Source: Streptomyces sp. SAJ15 (GTDB lineage: Bacteria; Actinomycetota; Actinomycetes; Streptomycetales; Streptomycetaceae). Taken from it: a stretch of 64,000 bases of DNA. The DNA lies in contig NZ_NISY01000005.1 in assembly GCF_007595705.1 (NCBI RefSeq), positions 310,001 to 374,000 on the forward strand, given 5' to 3'. The position numbers and the translations under genes are program-made. Below, one piece after another: positions 17,201 to 33,587 of the stretch (position 1 is its first letter; every line of letters starts with the position of its first letter). The notes below the pieces were generated by a model that did not search any database, was not told the DNA's origin, and saw only the letters and a list, made by a program, of their open reading frames with translations.

Positions 17201-20200
17201 GCGCTGGAAGGCGTAGGTGGGCAACTCCACCTCCCGCCGCGTCGATCCGCCGGCGGTGGCGAAGGCGGGCCGCCAGTCCACCGCCAGGCCGTGGCTGTGG
17301 GCCTCCGCCACCGAGGTCAGGAAGCGTCGTCCGCCGCCTTCGTGGCGGCGCAGCGAGCCGAGGGCCACCGCCGGCCGGTCCGCGGCGTCGGCGGTCTCCC
17401 CGATGCCGACCGTGAGCACCGGGTGCGGGCTGCACTCGACGAACGCCCGGTGGCCGCGCTCGACCAGGTCCCGGACGACGGTCTCGAACCGCACCGGCTG
17501 GCGCAGGTTCCGGTACCAGTACGCGCCGTCCAGCTCGGTGGTGTCCAGCAGCCCGCCGGTCACGGTGGAGTAGAAGGGCACGGTGCCGGTGCGCGGGGCG
17601 ATGTCGGAGAGGGCCGCCTCGATGCCGTCCCTGATCCGCTCCACGTGGCGGGAGTGGGAGGCGTAGTCCACGGGGACCGCCCGGGCCCGGATGTCGCGTC
17701 GGACCAGTTCGTCGACGAGGCCCGCGATCGCCTCCCGGTCGCCGGCGACCACCGTGGACCGGGGTCCGTTGAGCGCGGCCACCGACAGCCGGCCGTCCCA
17801 GCGCGCCAGGTGCGGCTCGACCTCGGCCACGGGCAGCGGCACCGACGCCATCCCACCCAGACCCGCGATCTCCCGCAACGCCCGGCTGCGCAGGGCGACC
17901 ACCTTCGCGCCGTCCTCCAACGACAGCGCCCCGGCGACACACGCCGCCGCGATCTCACCCTGGGAATGCCCGATGACTCCGGCGGGCTCCACGCCGTACG
18001 CACGCCACCACTCGGCGAGGGACACCATCACCGCCCACAGCGCCGGCTGGACCACGTCCACCCGTGCCAGGCTCGGGGCGCCCCGCTCGCCGCGGAGCAC
18101 CGCGTCCAGCGACCAGTCGACGTGCGGCGCCAGCGCCTCCGCGCAGGCGGTGAGCCGCTCCCGGAACACCGGGGAGGAGTCCAGCGACTCCACGGCCATG
18201 CCGGCCCACTGCGAGCCCTGTCCGGGGAAGACCAGCACGGGGGCGCCGCGGCTCTCGCCGCCCTCCCCCACCACCACGCCGGGGGCGGCGGCGCCGGCCG
18301 CCAGGGCGCCCAGGCCGCGCAGGAACTCCTCACGGTCGGCGGCCACGACCACGCCGCGGTGTTCGAAGGCGGTGCGGGTGGTGGCCAGCGACCGGCCGAC
18401 GTCGGCGATGTTCCACTCGGGGTGGGCCACCACCGCGTCGCGCAGCCGCTCGGCCTGCGCCTGGAGGGCCTCCGCGGTGCGCCCGGAGACGATCCAGGGC
18501 AGCGCCTGGAGGGTGGTCGGCGCGGCCGGGCCCCCCGGCTCGGCCGCCGGAGCCTCCCCGGCCTCCGCCGCGGGCGCCTCCATCGGCGGCGCCTGTTCGA
18601 GGATCATGTGGGCGTTGGTCCCGCTGATGCCGAAGGCGGAGACGGCCGCGCGGCGCGGTCGGCCGGTCTCCGGCCACGGCCGCTCGTCGGCCAGCAGCTC
18701 GACGGCCCCGGCGGACCAGTCGACGTGGGTCGACGGCCGGTCGACGTGGAGGGTCCGCGGGAGGACGCCGTGGCGCAGCGCCAGCACCATCTTGATCACG
18801 CCGGCCACTCCGGCCGCGGCCTGGGTGTGGCCGATGTTGGACTTCACCGAGCCCAGCCACAGCGGCCGGTCCGCTTCCCGGCCCTGGCCGTATGTGGTCA
18901 GCAGGGCCTGGGCCTCGATCGGGTCGCCCAGCGAGGTGCCGGTGCCGTGCGCCTCCACCGCGTCGATGTCCCCGGCCGACAGCCGGGCGTCGGCCAGCGC
19001 CTCGCGGATCACCCGCTGTTGGGAGGGGCCGTTGGGCGCGGTGAGTCCGTTGGAGGTGCCGTCCTGGTTGAGGGCGGAGCCGCGGATGACGGCGAGCACC
19101 CGGTGGCCGTTGCGCCGGGCGTCGGAGAGCCGCTCCAGCAGCACCATGCCGGCGCCCTCGGCGAGACCGAAGCCGTCGGCGCCGTCGGCGAACGCCTTGC
19201 ACCGGCCGTCCCGGGACAGCGACCGCACGCTGCTGAAGCCGATGAACGGCCCGGGTGTGGGCATCACCGCGGCCCCGCCCGCCAGGGCGAGCGAGCACTC
19301 GCCGCGGCGCAGCGCCTGGCAGGCCAGGTGCAGCGCCACCAGCGAGGAGGAGCAGGCGGTGTCCACCGTGACGGCCGGCCCCTCGAGGCCGAAGGCGTAG
19401 GCGAGCCGTCCGGAGATGACGCTGGTGACGCTGCCGGTCACCACGTAGTCCTCGATGCTGGCGGGGGCCTCGTGGGGCTGCACTCCGTACGCGTTGGCCA
19501 TGGCGCCCACGAACGCCCCGGTGTCGCTGCCGCGCAGCGCGGTCTGGTCCAGGCCGGCCCGTTCGAACGCCTCCCAGGCTGTCTCCAGGACGAGTCGCTG
19601 CTGCGGGTCCATGGCGAGTGCCTCGCGCGGGCTGATGCCGAAGAAGGCGGCGTCGAACCGGTCCACCTCGGTGAGGAAGCCGCCCTCCCGCACATAGCTC
19701 CTGCCCCGCCGGCCGGGTTCGGGGTCGAAGAGCTCCGCCACGTGCCAGCCGCGGTCCTCGGGGAAGCCCGAGATGGCGTCGCCCCCGGCGGCCAGCAGCC
19801 GCCACAGGTCCTCGGGGCCGGCGATGCCGCCGGGGTAGCGGCAGGCCATGGAGACGATCGCGATCGGCTCGTCGTCGTGGCGGGTGGCCGGCTCCGCGGC
19901 GGGGGCCGCCGGCTCGGGGGCGGCGGGGGCCGCGGCGTCGCCGGAGAGCTCCGTCCGCAGCCGGACGGCCAGCACGGCCGGGGTCGGGTAGTCGAAGACC
20001 AGGGTGGCCGGGAGCCGCAGCCCGGTCGCGGCCACCAGTCGGTTGCGCAGCTCGACCGCGGTCAGGGACTCGAAGCCGAGGTCCTTGAAGGCCCGTTCGC
20101 TGCCGATGGCGTCGGCGGTGGTGTGCCCCAGGACGGCCGCGGCCCGGGTCTGTATCAGCTCCAGCAGGATCAGGTCCTGGTCCGGGGCGGGCAGCCCGGA

Positions 20201-23200
20201 CAGCCGCTGCCGCAGCTCCGCGCCGGTGGCCGTGTCGTCGGCGGCGGCGGGCCGCGGGGCGTCCGCCAGCAGCCGGCGGGCCTCGGGCACCTCGGCGAGC
20301 AGCGGGCTGGGCCGCATCGAGGTGAACAGCGGGACGAACCGCTCCCAGTCGATCTCGGCGACGGCCACGAAGGTGTCGTCGTGGTCGAGGGACTGCTGGA
20401 GGGCGGCGACGGCCAGCTCGGCCGACATCAGCGGCAGCCCCTGACGTCGCACCAGCTCCCGGCGTTCGGTGGCCTCGACGCTGCCGACGCCCTTCCAGGT
20501 GTTGAGGGCGTCCTCCCAGACGCCCCAGGCGATCGAGGTCATGGGCAGCCCCCGGGCCCGGCCCTGCTCGGCCAGGGCGTCCAGCGCCGCGTTCGCGGCA
20601 GCGTAGGCGGCGTGCTCCCCGCTGCCCCAGACACCGGCGATGGAGGAGAAGAGGACGAAGGCGTCGAGCTCGGCGGGGTCGAGGAGGTCGGCCAGGTGCC
20701 CGGCGCCGGCGACCTTGGCGGAGAGCACGTCGGCGAACTCCGCCGGCGCCAGTTCGGCGACCGGGGCCAGCTCGATGAAGGCGGCGGTGTGCAGCACGGC
20801 GCGCACGGTGTGCCCCGCCTCCCGCAGCCCGGCGAGCAGGTCCGCCACCGCGGCCCGGTCGCCCACGTCGCAGGCGGCCAGGGTGACGGCGGTGCCCAGG
20901 GCGGTGAGCTCGGCCTCCAGCTCCGCGGCGCCCTCGGCCGCCGGGCCGCTGCGGCTGACCAGCACCAGATGCTCGGCGCCGCGCTCCGCCAGCCAGCGGG
21001 CCACCCGCGGTCCCAGGCTCCCGGTGGCCCCGGTGAGGAGCACCGTCCCGCGCGGGCGCCAGTGGCGCGGCGGGGCGGCGCCGCCGAGCGCGGCGCTCAC
21101 CATACGCCGCCCGAACAGCCCGGCCGGGCGCAGCGCCACCTGGTCCTCGCCGCCCGCGCCGGGCGGCGCGGCGTCGTTCCCGACCCGTGGGCCGGCCACC
21201 CCGGCCAGCACTCCGCTCAGCCGTTCCAGCGCCCGCTCGTCGAGCCGCTCGGGCAGATCGAGCAGTCCGCCCCACAGCCGGGGGTGCTCCAGCGCCACGA
21301 CCCGGCCGAGCCCCCACAGCTGGGCGTGCGCCGGGTCGCGCGGCGGATCGGAGGGGCTCACGGAGACCGCGCCCCAGGTCGCGCACCACAGCGGCGCCGG
21401 GAGGTCCGCGGCGGCCAGCGCCTGCACCAGGGTCAGGGTCAGGGCGGTCGCGGCGGGCAGCGTGGGGTGGTCCGGATGGGCCCCCTCCGCCAGGGCGAGC
21501 AGCGACAGCACGCCACCGGCGTCCGCGCCGAGCGCCGTGCGCAGCCGGCCGGCGAGCGCCTCCCGGTCCGCGTCGTGCGGGGACAGCTCCAGGGTGACGG
21601 CCCGCGCGCCGCGTTCGGTGAGCGCCCCGGCGACGGCGGCCACCCGTGGGTCGTCCGCGGCGCCCGCGGGCACGGCCAGCAGCCAGGTCCCGTGGGGCGC
21701 GGCGGTCGCGGGCTCGGGCAGCGGCTTCCAGGTGATCCGGTACCGCCAGCCGTCCACCGTGGACCGCTCGCCGGCGGCCCGACGCCAGGAGGAGAGCACC
21801 GGGAGCAGCGCGTCCAGCGACGACCGCTGCGCCGCGTCCTCGATCTGGAGGGTGGCCGCCAGCGCGGCCGCGTCGGCGCCCTCGACCGCCCGCCAGAACC
21901 CGGCCTCCCCGTCGCCGGGCCCCGTCGCCTCGGCGGCGGTGTCCGGCTCCTCCAACAGCCAGAAGCTCTGGCGTTGGAAGGGGTAGGTCGGCAGTGCCGC
22001 CGGTTCCACCCGGCCGGGGTGGCCCGCCCCGTACGCCGGGGTCCAGTCGACGGCCAGTCCCCGGGTGTACGCCTCGGCGAGGGAGGTGAGGAAGCGCCGC
22101 GCGCCGCCCTCGTCGCGGCGCAGCGAGCCGAGGGCGACGACCGGGTGCTCCGCGGTGTCCGCGGTCTCCTCGACGCCGACCGTGAGCACCGGGTGCGGGC
22201 TGCACTCGACGAACGCCCGGTGGCCCTGGGCCGTCAGCTCCCGGACGACGGTCTCGAACCGTACCGGCTGGCGCAGATTGCGGTACCAGTACGCGGCGTC
22301 CAACTCGGCGGTGTCCAGCAGCCCGCCGGTCACGGTGGAGTAGAACGGCACGGTGCCGGTGCGCGGGGCGATCCCGGACAGGGCGGAGACGATCCGCTCC
22401 CGGATCCCCTCGACCTGCACCGAGTGGGAGCCGTAGTCGACCGGGATCACACGGGCCCGGACGCCCTGCCCGACAAGGTCGGCGGCGAGCCCTTCGACCG
22501 CCTCCCGCTCGCCGGCGACCACCGTGGACCGGGGCCCGTTGAGCGCGGCCACCGACAGCCGGCCGTCCCAGCGCGCCAGGTGCGGCTCGACCTCGGCCAC
22601 GGGCAGCGGCACCGACGCCATCCCACCCAGACCCGCGATCTCCCGCAACGCCCGGCTGCGCAGGGCGACGACCTTCGCCCCGTCCTCCAACGACAGCGCC
22701 CCGGCGACACAGGCCGCGGCGATCTCGCCCTGTGAGTGACCGATGACCGCGGCCGGCTCCACCCCGTACGCACGCCACAGCTCGGCGAGGGAGACCATCA
22801 CGGCCCACAGCGCGGGCTGCACCACATCCACCCGGTCGTACGAGGGCGCGCCGTCCGCGCCGCGCAGCACCTCTTCCAACGACCAGTCCACGTACGGCGC
22901 CAACGCCTCACCACACGCCGTGATCCGCTCCCGGAACACCGTCGAGGAGTCCAGCAACTCCACCGCCATACCCGCCCACTGCGAGCCCTGACCCGGGAAG
23001 ACGAACACCGCCCCACCACGACCGGCGGCGTGTCCCGTCACCACACCGGACGAGGCTCCGGCGTCCGCCGCGTCACCGGTCAGCTCCTCCAGCCCGCGAA
23101 GGAGCTCCTCCCGCCCGTCGCCGATGACGACCGCGCGGTGGTCGAAGGAGGCCCGGCCGGTGGCGAGGGACCAGCCCACATCGGCCGGCCGCCACTCCGG

Positions 23201-24718
23201 ATGCCCGACCACCGCCTCCCGCAACCGCTCGGCCTGCGCCCGCAACGCCTCCGCCGACCGCGCCGACACCACCCACGGCACCACACCCGACACCCCGACG
23301 GACCCAGGCGACTCGGTCGCCGCCTCCTGCTCCGGGGCCTCCTCCAACACCACATGCGCGTTGGTGCCACTCACCCCGAACGACGACACCGCCGACCGCC
23401 GCGGACGACCCGTCTCCGGCCACACCCGCTCCTCGGTCAGCAACTCCACCCCACCCACCGACCAGTCCACATGCGGCGTCGGCTCATCCACATGCAACGT
23501 CCGCGGCAACACCCCATGCCGCATCGCCAACACCATCTTGATCACACCCGCCACACCCGCCGCCGCCTGCGTGTGACCGAGATTCGACTTCACCGACCCC
23601 AACCAGAGCGGACGGTCCCCCGGGCGGTCCCGGCCATAGGTCGCCAGCAACGCCTGGGCCTCGATCGGATCGCCGAGCCTCGTCCCCGTCCCGTGCGCCT
23701 CCACCACGTCGACGTCCGCGGGGGTGAGGCGGGCGCCGTCGAGCGCCTGACGGATGACGCGCTGCTGGGACGGGCCGTTCGGGGCGGAGAACCCGCTGCT
23801 GCCGCCGTCCTGGTTGACGGCGGAGCCGCGGATCACCGCGAGCACCCGGTGGCCGTTGCGGCGGGCCGCCGAGAGCGTCTCCAGGACGAGTGTGCCGACG
23901 CCCTCGGACCAGCCGGTGCCCTCGGCCGCGGCCGCGAAGGACTTGCAGCGGCCGTCCGCGGACAGCCCGCGCAGCCGGCTGAACTCGACGAAGCCCGCCG
24001 GGCTGGTCATCACGGTGACCCCGCCGGCCAGCGCCAGCGTGCACTCGTCCCGCCGCAGCGCCTGGCAGGCCAGGTGCAGCGCCACCAGCGAGGAGGAGCA
24101 GGCCGTGTCCACCGTGACGGCGGGGCCCTCCAGTCCCAGGGTGTAGGCGATGCGCCCGGAGACCACGCTGCCGGAGCTGCCGGTCACCGAGAAGCCCTCG
24201 ATCTCCTCGGGGAGCCTGCGCAGCCGGCTGCTGTAGTCCTGGTGCATCACCCCGGCGAACACCCCGGTACGGGTGCCGCGCACCGAGGACGGGTCGATGC
24301 CGGCCCGCTCCAGCGCCTCCCAACTGGTCTCCAGCAGCAGCCGCTGCTGCGGGTGCATCGCCAGCGCCTCGCGCGGGTTGACCCCGAAGAACTCCGCGTC
24401 GAAGAGGTCGGCGTCGTAGAGGAATCCGCCCTCCCGGGCGTAGATCTTGCCCGGGGCGTCCGGGTCGGGGTCGTAGAGCTCCTCGACGTCCCAGCCGCGG
24501 TCGTCCGGGAAGCGCGACACCGCGTCGCCGCCCGACCGGACCAGCCGCCACAGCTCCTCGGGCGTGGTCACGCCGCCGGGGAACCGACAGGCCATGCCCA
24601 CGATGGCCACCGGCTCGGTGTGGGCGGCCGTCAGCTTCCGGTTCTGCTGCCGCAGTTGCTCCGCTTCCTTGAGGGAGGCGCGCAGCGCCCTGACAACTTC
24701 TTCCTGGGATGTCGTCAT
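14207..24718 (-). CDS. Modular type I PKS, modules 2 and 3 (KS-AT-KR-ACP, KS-AT-DH-KR-ACP)
   Basis: A 3503-residue bimodular protein. Module 2 has a docking coiled coil and a KS (Cys near 207). Its AT has GHSQG near 662, with YGSH instead of YASH near 764, probably still methylmalonyl. It has no DH. Its KR has GATGSLG near 1232 and reads VWGSGEHAAY at the active site: Trp at 141, His at 146 and no LDD, which is the A2 pattern. The ACP reads LGFESL. Module 3 has a KS (Cys near 1790), an AT with GHSQG and YASH (about 2252 and 2351), and a DH with HAVWGLVLVP (near 2562) and LLDAALH. Its KR has GGTGTLGG and LDD, but FSAAGQVLGN places Ala where the catalytic Ser should be (near 3198). The ACP reads SGFDSL. 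The C-terminal tail (ESATLDEIFDIV) looks like a class 1 docking tail. The pre-KR linker of module 3 is an Ala/Asp/Thr repeat. Module 3 may deliver a beta-keto group if its KR is dead. Confidence 0.96.
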   Translation of the reverse strand: MTTSQEEVVRALRASLKEAEQLRQQNRKLTAAHTEPVAIVGMACRFPGGVTTPEELWRLVRSGGDAVSRFPDDRGWDVEELYDPDPDAPGKIYAREGGFLYDADLFDAEFFGVNPREALAMHPQQRLLLETSWEALERAGIDPSSVRGTRTGVFAGVMHQDYSSRLRRLPEEIEGFSVTGSSGSVVSGRIAYTLGLEGPAVTVDTACSSSLVALHLACQALRRDECTLALAGGVTVMTSPAGFVEFSRLRGLSADGRCKSFAAAAEGTGWSEGVGTLVLETLSAARRNGHRVLAVIRGSAVNQDGGSSGFSAPNGPSQQRVIRQALDGARLTPADVDVVEAHGTGTRLGDPIEAQALLATYGRDRPGDRPLWLGSVKSNLGHTQAAAGVAGVIKMVLAMRHGVLPRTLHVDEPTPHVDWSVGGVELLTEERVWPETGRPRRSAVSSFGVSGTNAHVVLEEAPEQEAATESPGSVGVSGVVPWVVSARSAEALRAQAERLREAVVGHPEWRPADVGWSLATGRASFDHRAVVIGDGREELLRGLEELTGDAADAGASSGVVTGHAAGRGGAVFVFPGQGSQWAGMAVELLDSSTVFRERITACGEALAPYVDWSLEEVLRGADGAPSYDRVDVVQPALWAVMVSLAELWRAYGVEPAAVIGHSQGEIAAACVAGALSLEDGAKVVALRSRALREIAGLGGMASVPLPVAEVEPHLARWDGRLSVAALNGPRSTVVAGEREAVEGLAADLVGQGVRARVIPVDYGSHSVQVEGIRERIVSALSGIAPRTGTVPFYSTVTGGLLDTAELDAAYWYRNLRQPVRFETVVRELTAQGHRAFVECSPHPVLTVGVEETADTAEHPVVALGSLRRDEGGARRFLTSLAEAYTRGLAVDWTPAYGAGHPGRVEPAALPTYPFQRQSFWLLEEPDTAAEATGPGDGEAGFWRAVEGADAAALAATLQIEDAAQRSSLDALLPVLSSWRRAAGERSTVDGWRYRITWKPLPEPATAAPHGTWLLAVPAGAADDPRVAAVAGALTERGARAVTLELSPHDADREALAGRLRTALGADAGGVLSLLALAEGAHPDHPTLPAATALTLTLVQALAAADLPAPLWCATWGAVSVSPSDPPRDPAHAQLWGLGRVVALEHPRLWGGLLDLPERLDERALERLSGVLAGVAGPRVGNDAAPPGAGGEDQVALRPAGLFGRRMVSAALGGAAPPRHWRPRGTVLLTGATGSLGPRVARWLAERGAEHLVLVSRSGPAAEGAAELEAELTALGTAVTLAACDVGDRAAVADLLAGLREAGHTVRAVLHTAAFIELAPVAELAPAEFADVLSAKVAGAGHLADLLDPAELDAFVLFSSIAGVWGSGEHAAYAAANAALDALAEQGRARGLPMTSIAWGVWEDALNTWKGVGSVEATERRELVRRQGLPLMSAELAVAALQQSLDHDDTFVAVAEIDWERFVPLFTSMRPSPLLAEVPEARRLLADAPRPAAADDTATGAELRQRLSGLPAPDQDLILLELIQTRAAAVLGHTTADAIGSERAFKDLGFESLTAVELRNRLVAATGLRLPATLVFDYPTPAVLAVRLRTELSGDAAAPAAPEPAAPAAEPATRHDDEPIAIVSMACRYPGGIAGPEDLWRLLAAGGDAISGFPEDRGWHVAELFDPEPGRRGRSYVREGGFLTEVDRFDAAFFGISPREALAMDPQQRLVLETAWEAFERAGLDQTALRGSDTGAFVGAMANAYGVQPHEAPASIEDYVVTGSVTSVISGRLAYAFGLEGPAVTVDTACSSSLVALHLACQALRRGECSLALAGGAAVMPTPGPFIGFSSVRSLSRDGRCKAFADGADGFGLAEGAGMVLLERLSDARRNGHRVLAVIRGSALNQDGTSNGLTAPNGPSQQRVIREALADARLSAGDIDAVEAHGTGTSLGDPIEAQALLTTYGQGREADRPLWLGSVKSNIGHTQAAAGVAGVIKMVLALRHGVLPRTLHVDRPSTHVDWSAGAVELLADERPWPETGRPRRAAVSAFGISGTNAHMILEQAPPMEAPAAEAGEAPAAEPGGPAAPTTLQALPWIVSGRTAEALQAQAERLRDAVVAHPEWNIADVGRSLATTRTAFEHRGVVVAADREEFLRGLGALAAGAAAPGVVVGEGGESRGAPVLVFPGQGSQWAGMAVESLDSSPVFRERLTACAEALAPHVDWSLDAVLRGERGAPSLARVDVVQPALWAVMVSLAEWWRAYGVEPAGVIGHSQGEIAAACVAGALSLEDGAKVVALRSRALREIAGLGGMASVPLPVAEVEPHLARWDGRLSVAALNGPRSTVVAGDREAIAGLVDELVRRDIRARAVPVDYASHSRHVERIRDGIEAALSDIAPRTGTVPFYSTVTGGLLDTTELDGAYWYRNLRQPVRFETVVRDLVERGHRAFVECSPHPVLTVGIGETADAADRPAVALGSLRRHEGGGRRFLTSVAEAHSHGLAVDWRPAFATAGGSTRREVELPTYAFQRERFWVDAPAVTAGGHAPGLRTADHPLLAGELGLADGDGVVLTGRLSRDSHPWLADHAVWGLVLVPGTAFVELALSAGGRVGCDRLEELTLQAPLVLPERGAVQVQVRAGGADQAGRRPVTVHSRPDRDAAEDAPWTCHGTGVVAPAEPAPRGGLDGAWPPAGAEPVALDGLYGRLAADGLEYGPVFQGLRAAWRRGDELFAEIRLPRDRHADAERCGLHPALLDAALHTSLLDGLDEVRLPFAWTGVTLRARAATALRVRLAPADAGGISLEVADAAGTPVATVEALAVRPVTRERLRAAGGGHQESLYQVEWVEDTAPAATARSLPAATTAARWALLGEGRPEPAAALPGIATHADLTALGAALAAGAPTPEVVLVPWTPEPGPAADSVHASVVRALGLLQAWLADERFAGSRLVWLTRGAVAAGPDDEVSDLAGAALWGAVRSAEAEQPGRFALVDLDDADASTHALPAALAGDAPQLALREGAVLVPRLARLTSPAAEGDPRPGGTASAGGDAGPTADDTGRALADTDQAADTDHTSADADHAPADTGRAPADGTVLITGGTGTLGGLLARHLVAAHGVRHLLLVSRRGQEAEGAAELAAELTGRGADVTIAACDVADREALAALLDTVPAERPLTGVVHAAGALDDGVIAALTPERVHAVLRPKVDAAWHLHELTRAAEPAMFVLFSAAGQVLGNAGQANYAAANAFLDALARQRRAQGLPGTSLAWGLWSATSELTGRLDEADRGRLRRSGVLPLSTVEALELFDAALAEDRPAVVPVRLDLAALRAAPTPPPPLLRDLVGARTAPEAAARLAEAPADSGAALRRRLAGLTGPEREDALLDLVRGHVATVLGYADPGAVDTARGFLDSGFDSLRAVELRNRLGAAAGVRLPATLIFDHPSPAAVATLLGTLLAVPGDGEPEPAGFAELDGLEAAVRGLSADDPARERLAERLRGLLTRLDGESEGTTGAAAEVESATLDEIFDIVENELRKS
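15538..15650. repeat. 18/21-bp degenerate tandem repeat in module 3 pre-KR linker
   Basis: Repeats containing ggtgtcggc in units of 18 and 21 bp encode an Ala/Asp/Thr-rich segment directly before the KR nucleotide-binding motif of module 3. It sits at the same place in the module as the 15-bp repeat of module 4. Confidence 0.75.
16838..17133. repeat. Near-identical DH N-terminal block (module 3 copy)
   Basis: About 296 bp encoding the DH active-site His region. It matches 27347-27642 in module 1 at offset 10,509 with few substitutions. Confidence 0.85.
17731..17942. repeat. Near-identical AT middle block (module 3 copy)
   Basis: About 212 bp of AT sequence between GHSQG and the YASH region. 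It matches 22501-22712 in module 2 at offset 4,770. Confidence 0.85.
22501..22712. repeat. Near-identical AT middle block (module 2 copy)
   Basis: Partner of 17731-17942. It abuts the block shared with modules 1 and 5, so the module 2 AT is a mosaic. Confidence 0.85.
22707..23044. repeat. Near-identical AT N-terminal block (module 2 copy)
   Basis: Second of three copies of the AT segment found at 6125-6462 and 28524-28860. Together with 23156-23590 it makes almost 900 bp of module 2 nearly the same as module 5. Confidence 0.85.
23156..23590. repeat. Near-identical block, copy in module 2 KS-AT junction
   Basis: Partner of 6571-7005, with no indels by eye. Similarity drops sharply on both sides, as expected of gene conversion and not of whole-module duplication. 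Confidence 0.9.
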
Positions 24719-24790
24719 CGATAACTCCGCAGCATCGGATCGGCAGGCTGATTACGGGATGGCGGACCGCTCGTCGTCGAGCGTGGGGGA

Positions 24791-32971
<8,181 letters not shown>

Positions 32972-33106
32972 CGAATCGGTTCCTCGCCGCCACTCGACCG
33001 CCCCTGCGAGGGAAGTGCTCAGCGTCGGATTCTGGGCACGCCCTTCCGCATGTTTCCCGATGTCACGGAAGTGATTTCAGACGAGATCCCCCACCCGGCA
33101 TCCGGA

Positions 33107-33167
33107 ACCTTACCTCCGGGTTCTTGGCGCCGACTTGGAGCCGTCTTGGAGCCGTCTTGAACGACCC
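33107..33167 (-). promoter_or_regulatory. PKS promoter with four 11-bp direct repeats (candidate SARP operator)
   Basis: On the minus strand CAAG recurs four times at exact 11-bp intervals (CAAGACG, CAAGACG, CAAGTCG, CAAGAAC). On the plus strand the units start at 33124, 33135, 33146 and 33157. Seven bases after the last heptamer comes a possible -10 box, TAAGGT (33112-33107). Direct heptamers with 11-bp spacing close to the -10 are the known SARP binding layout. The predicted leader to the PKS start is about 130 nt. Confidence 0.75.
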
Positions 33168-33473
33168 CCGCGACGACGTCGGCCACCAACGAAAAACAAA
33201 AACCGGGGAAAACCGTGGTCATGAGAAGCGGAAGGGAATTGAGGTGCCTCCGCCGGGAAGCGCCTCCGACCCTCGGCGGCGGCCGGACGATCGACGCCGA
33301 GGTCGGCTGGACGAGCGACCGCGACGTCGTCCGGGCACCACCCGGCGGTGATCGCCTCCACGATGTGGCGTCGAACTGGCGTGTCGTTACTCACGTTTAG
33401 CCCGCCCACGCCGTTACGGCCCGAAGGAACGACCGCCGCCCGCGATCGATTCCCGGTGAAAGCCGACTCATCC

Positions 33474-33510
33474 GGCATATCCAAGGCACACTGGCGGTCT
33501 TGGATATGCC
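33474..33510. promoter_or_regulatory. Perfect 12-bp inverted repeat upstream of the SARP gene
   Basis: GGCATATCCAAG (33474-33485) is followed after 13 bases by its exact complement CTTGGATATGCC (33499-33510). It lies 36-130 bp before the possible SARP starts. A/T-rich arms in such GC-rich DNA suggest an operator for a dimeric regulator; an RNA hairpin in the leader is the alternative. Confidence 0.65.
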
Positions 33511-33587
33511 ACAAACGTGCGCTTTGATCGTCGTGCGAGGCAGCCGTGCACCGGCGATGGTCCAGCGCCAGCTCGGGGCGGTACGTC

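Larger units (their letters stand above)
32972..33587. other. Divergent intergenic region between PKS and SARP genes
   Basis: About 615 bp without a convincing gene. It holds the four 11-bp repeats and -10 of the PKS promoter (33107-33167) and the 12-bp inverted repeat (33474-33510). An A-rich patch near 33190-33220 and the remaining sequence show no motif I can name. Confidence 0.8.

Noticed and set aside
22400..22460. YGSH in module 2 AT as evidence for an ethylmalonyl or other special extender
   Set aside because: GHSQG and the RVDVVQP region match methylmalonyl ATs, and the rest of the AT is nearly identical to those of modules 3 and 5. A single Gly is not enough.
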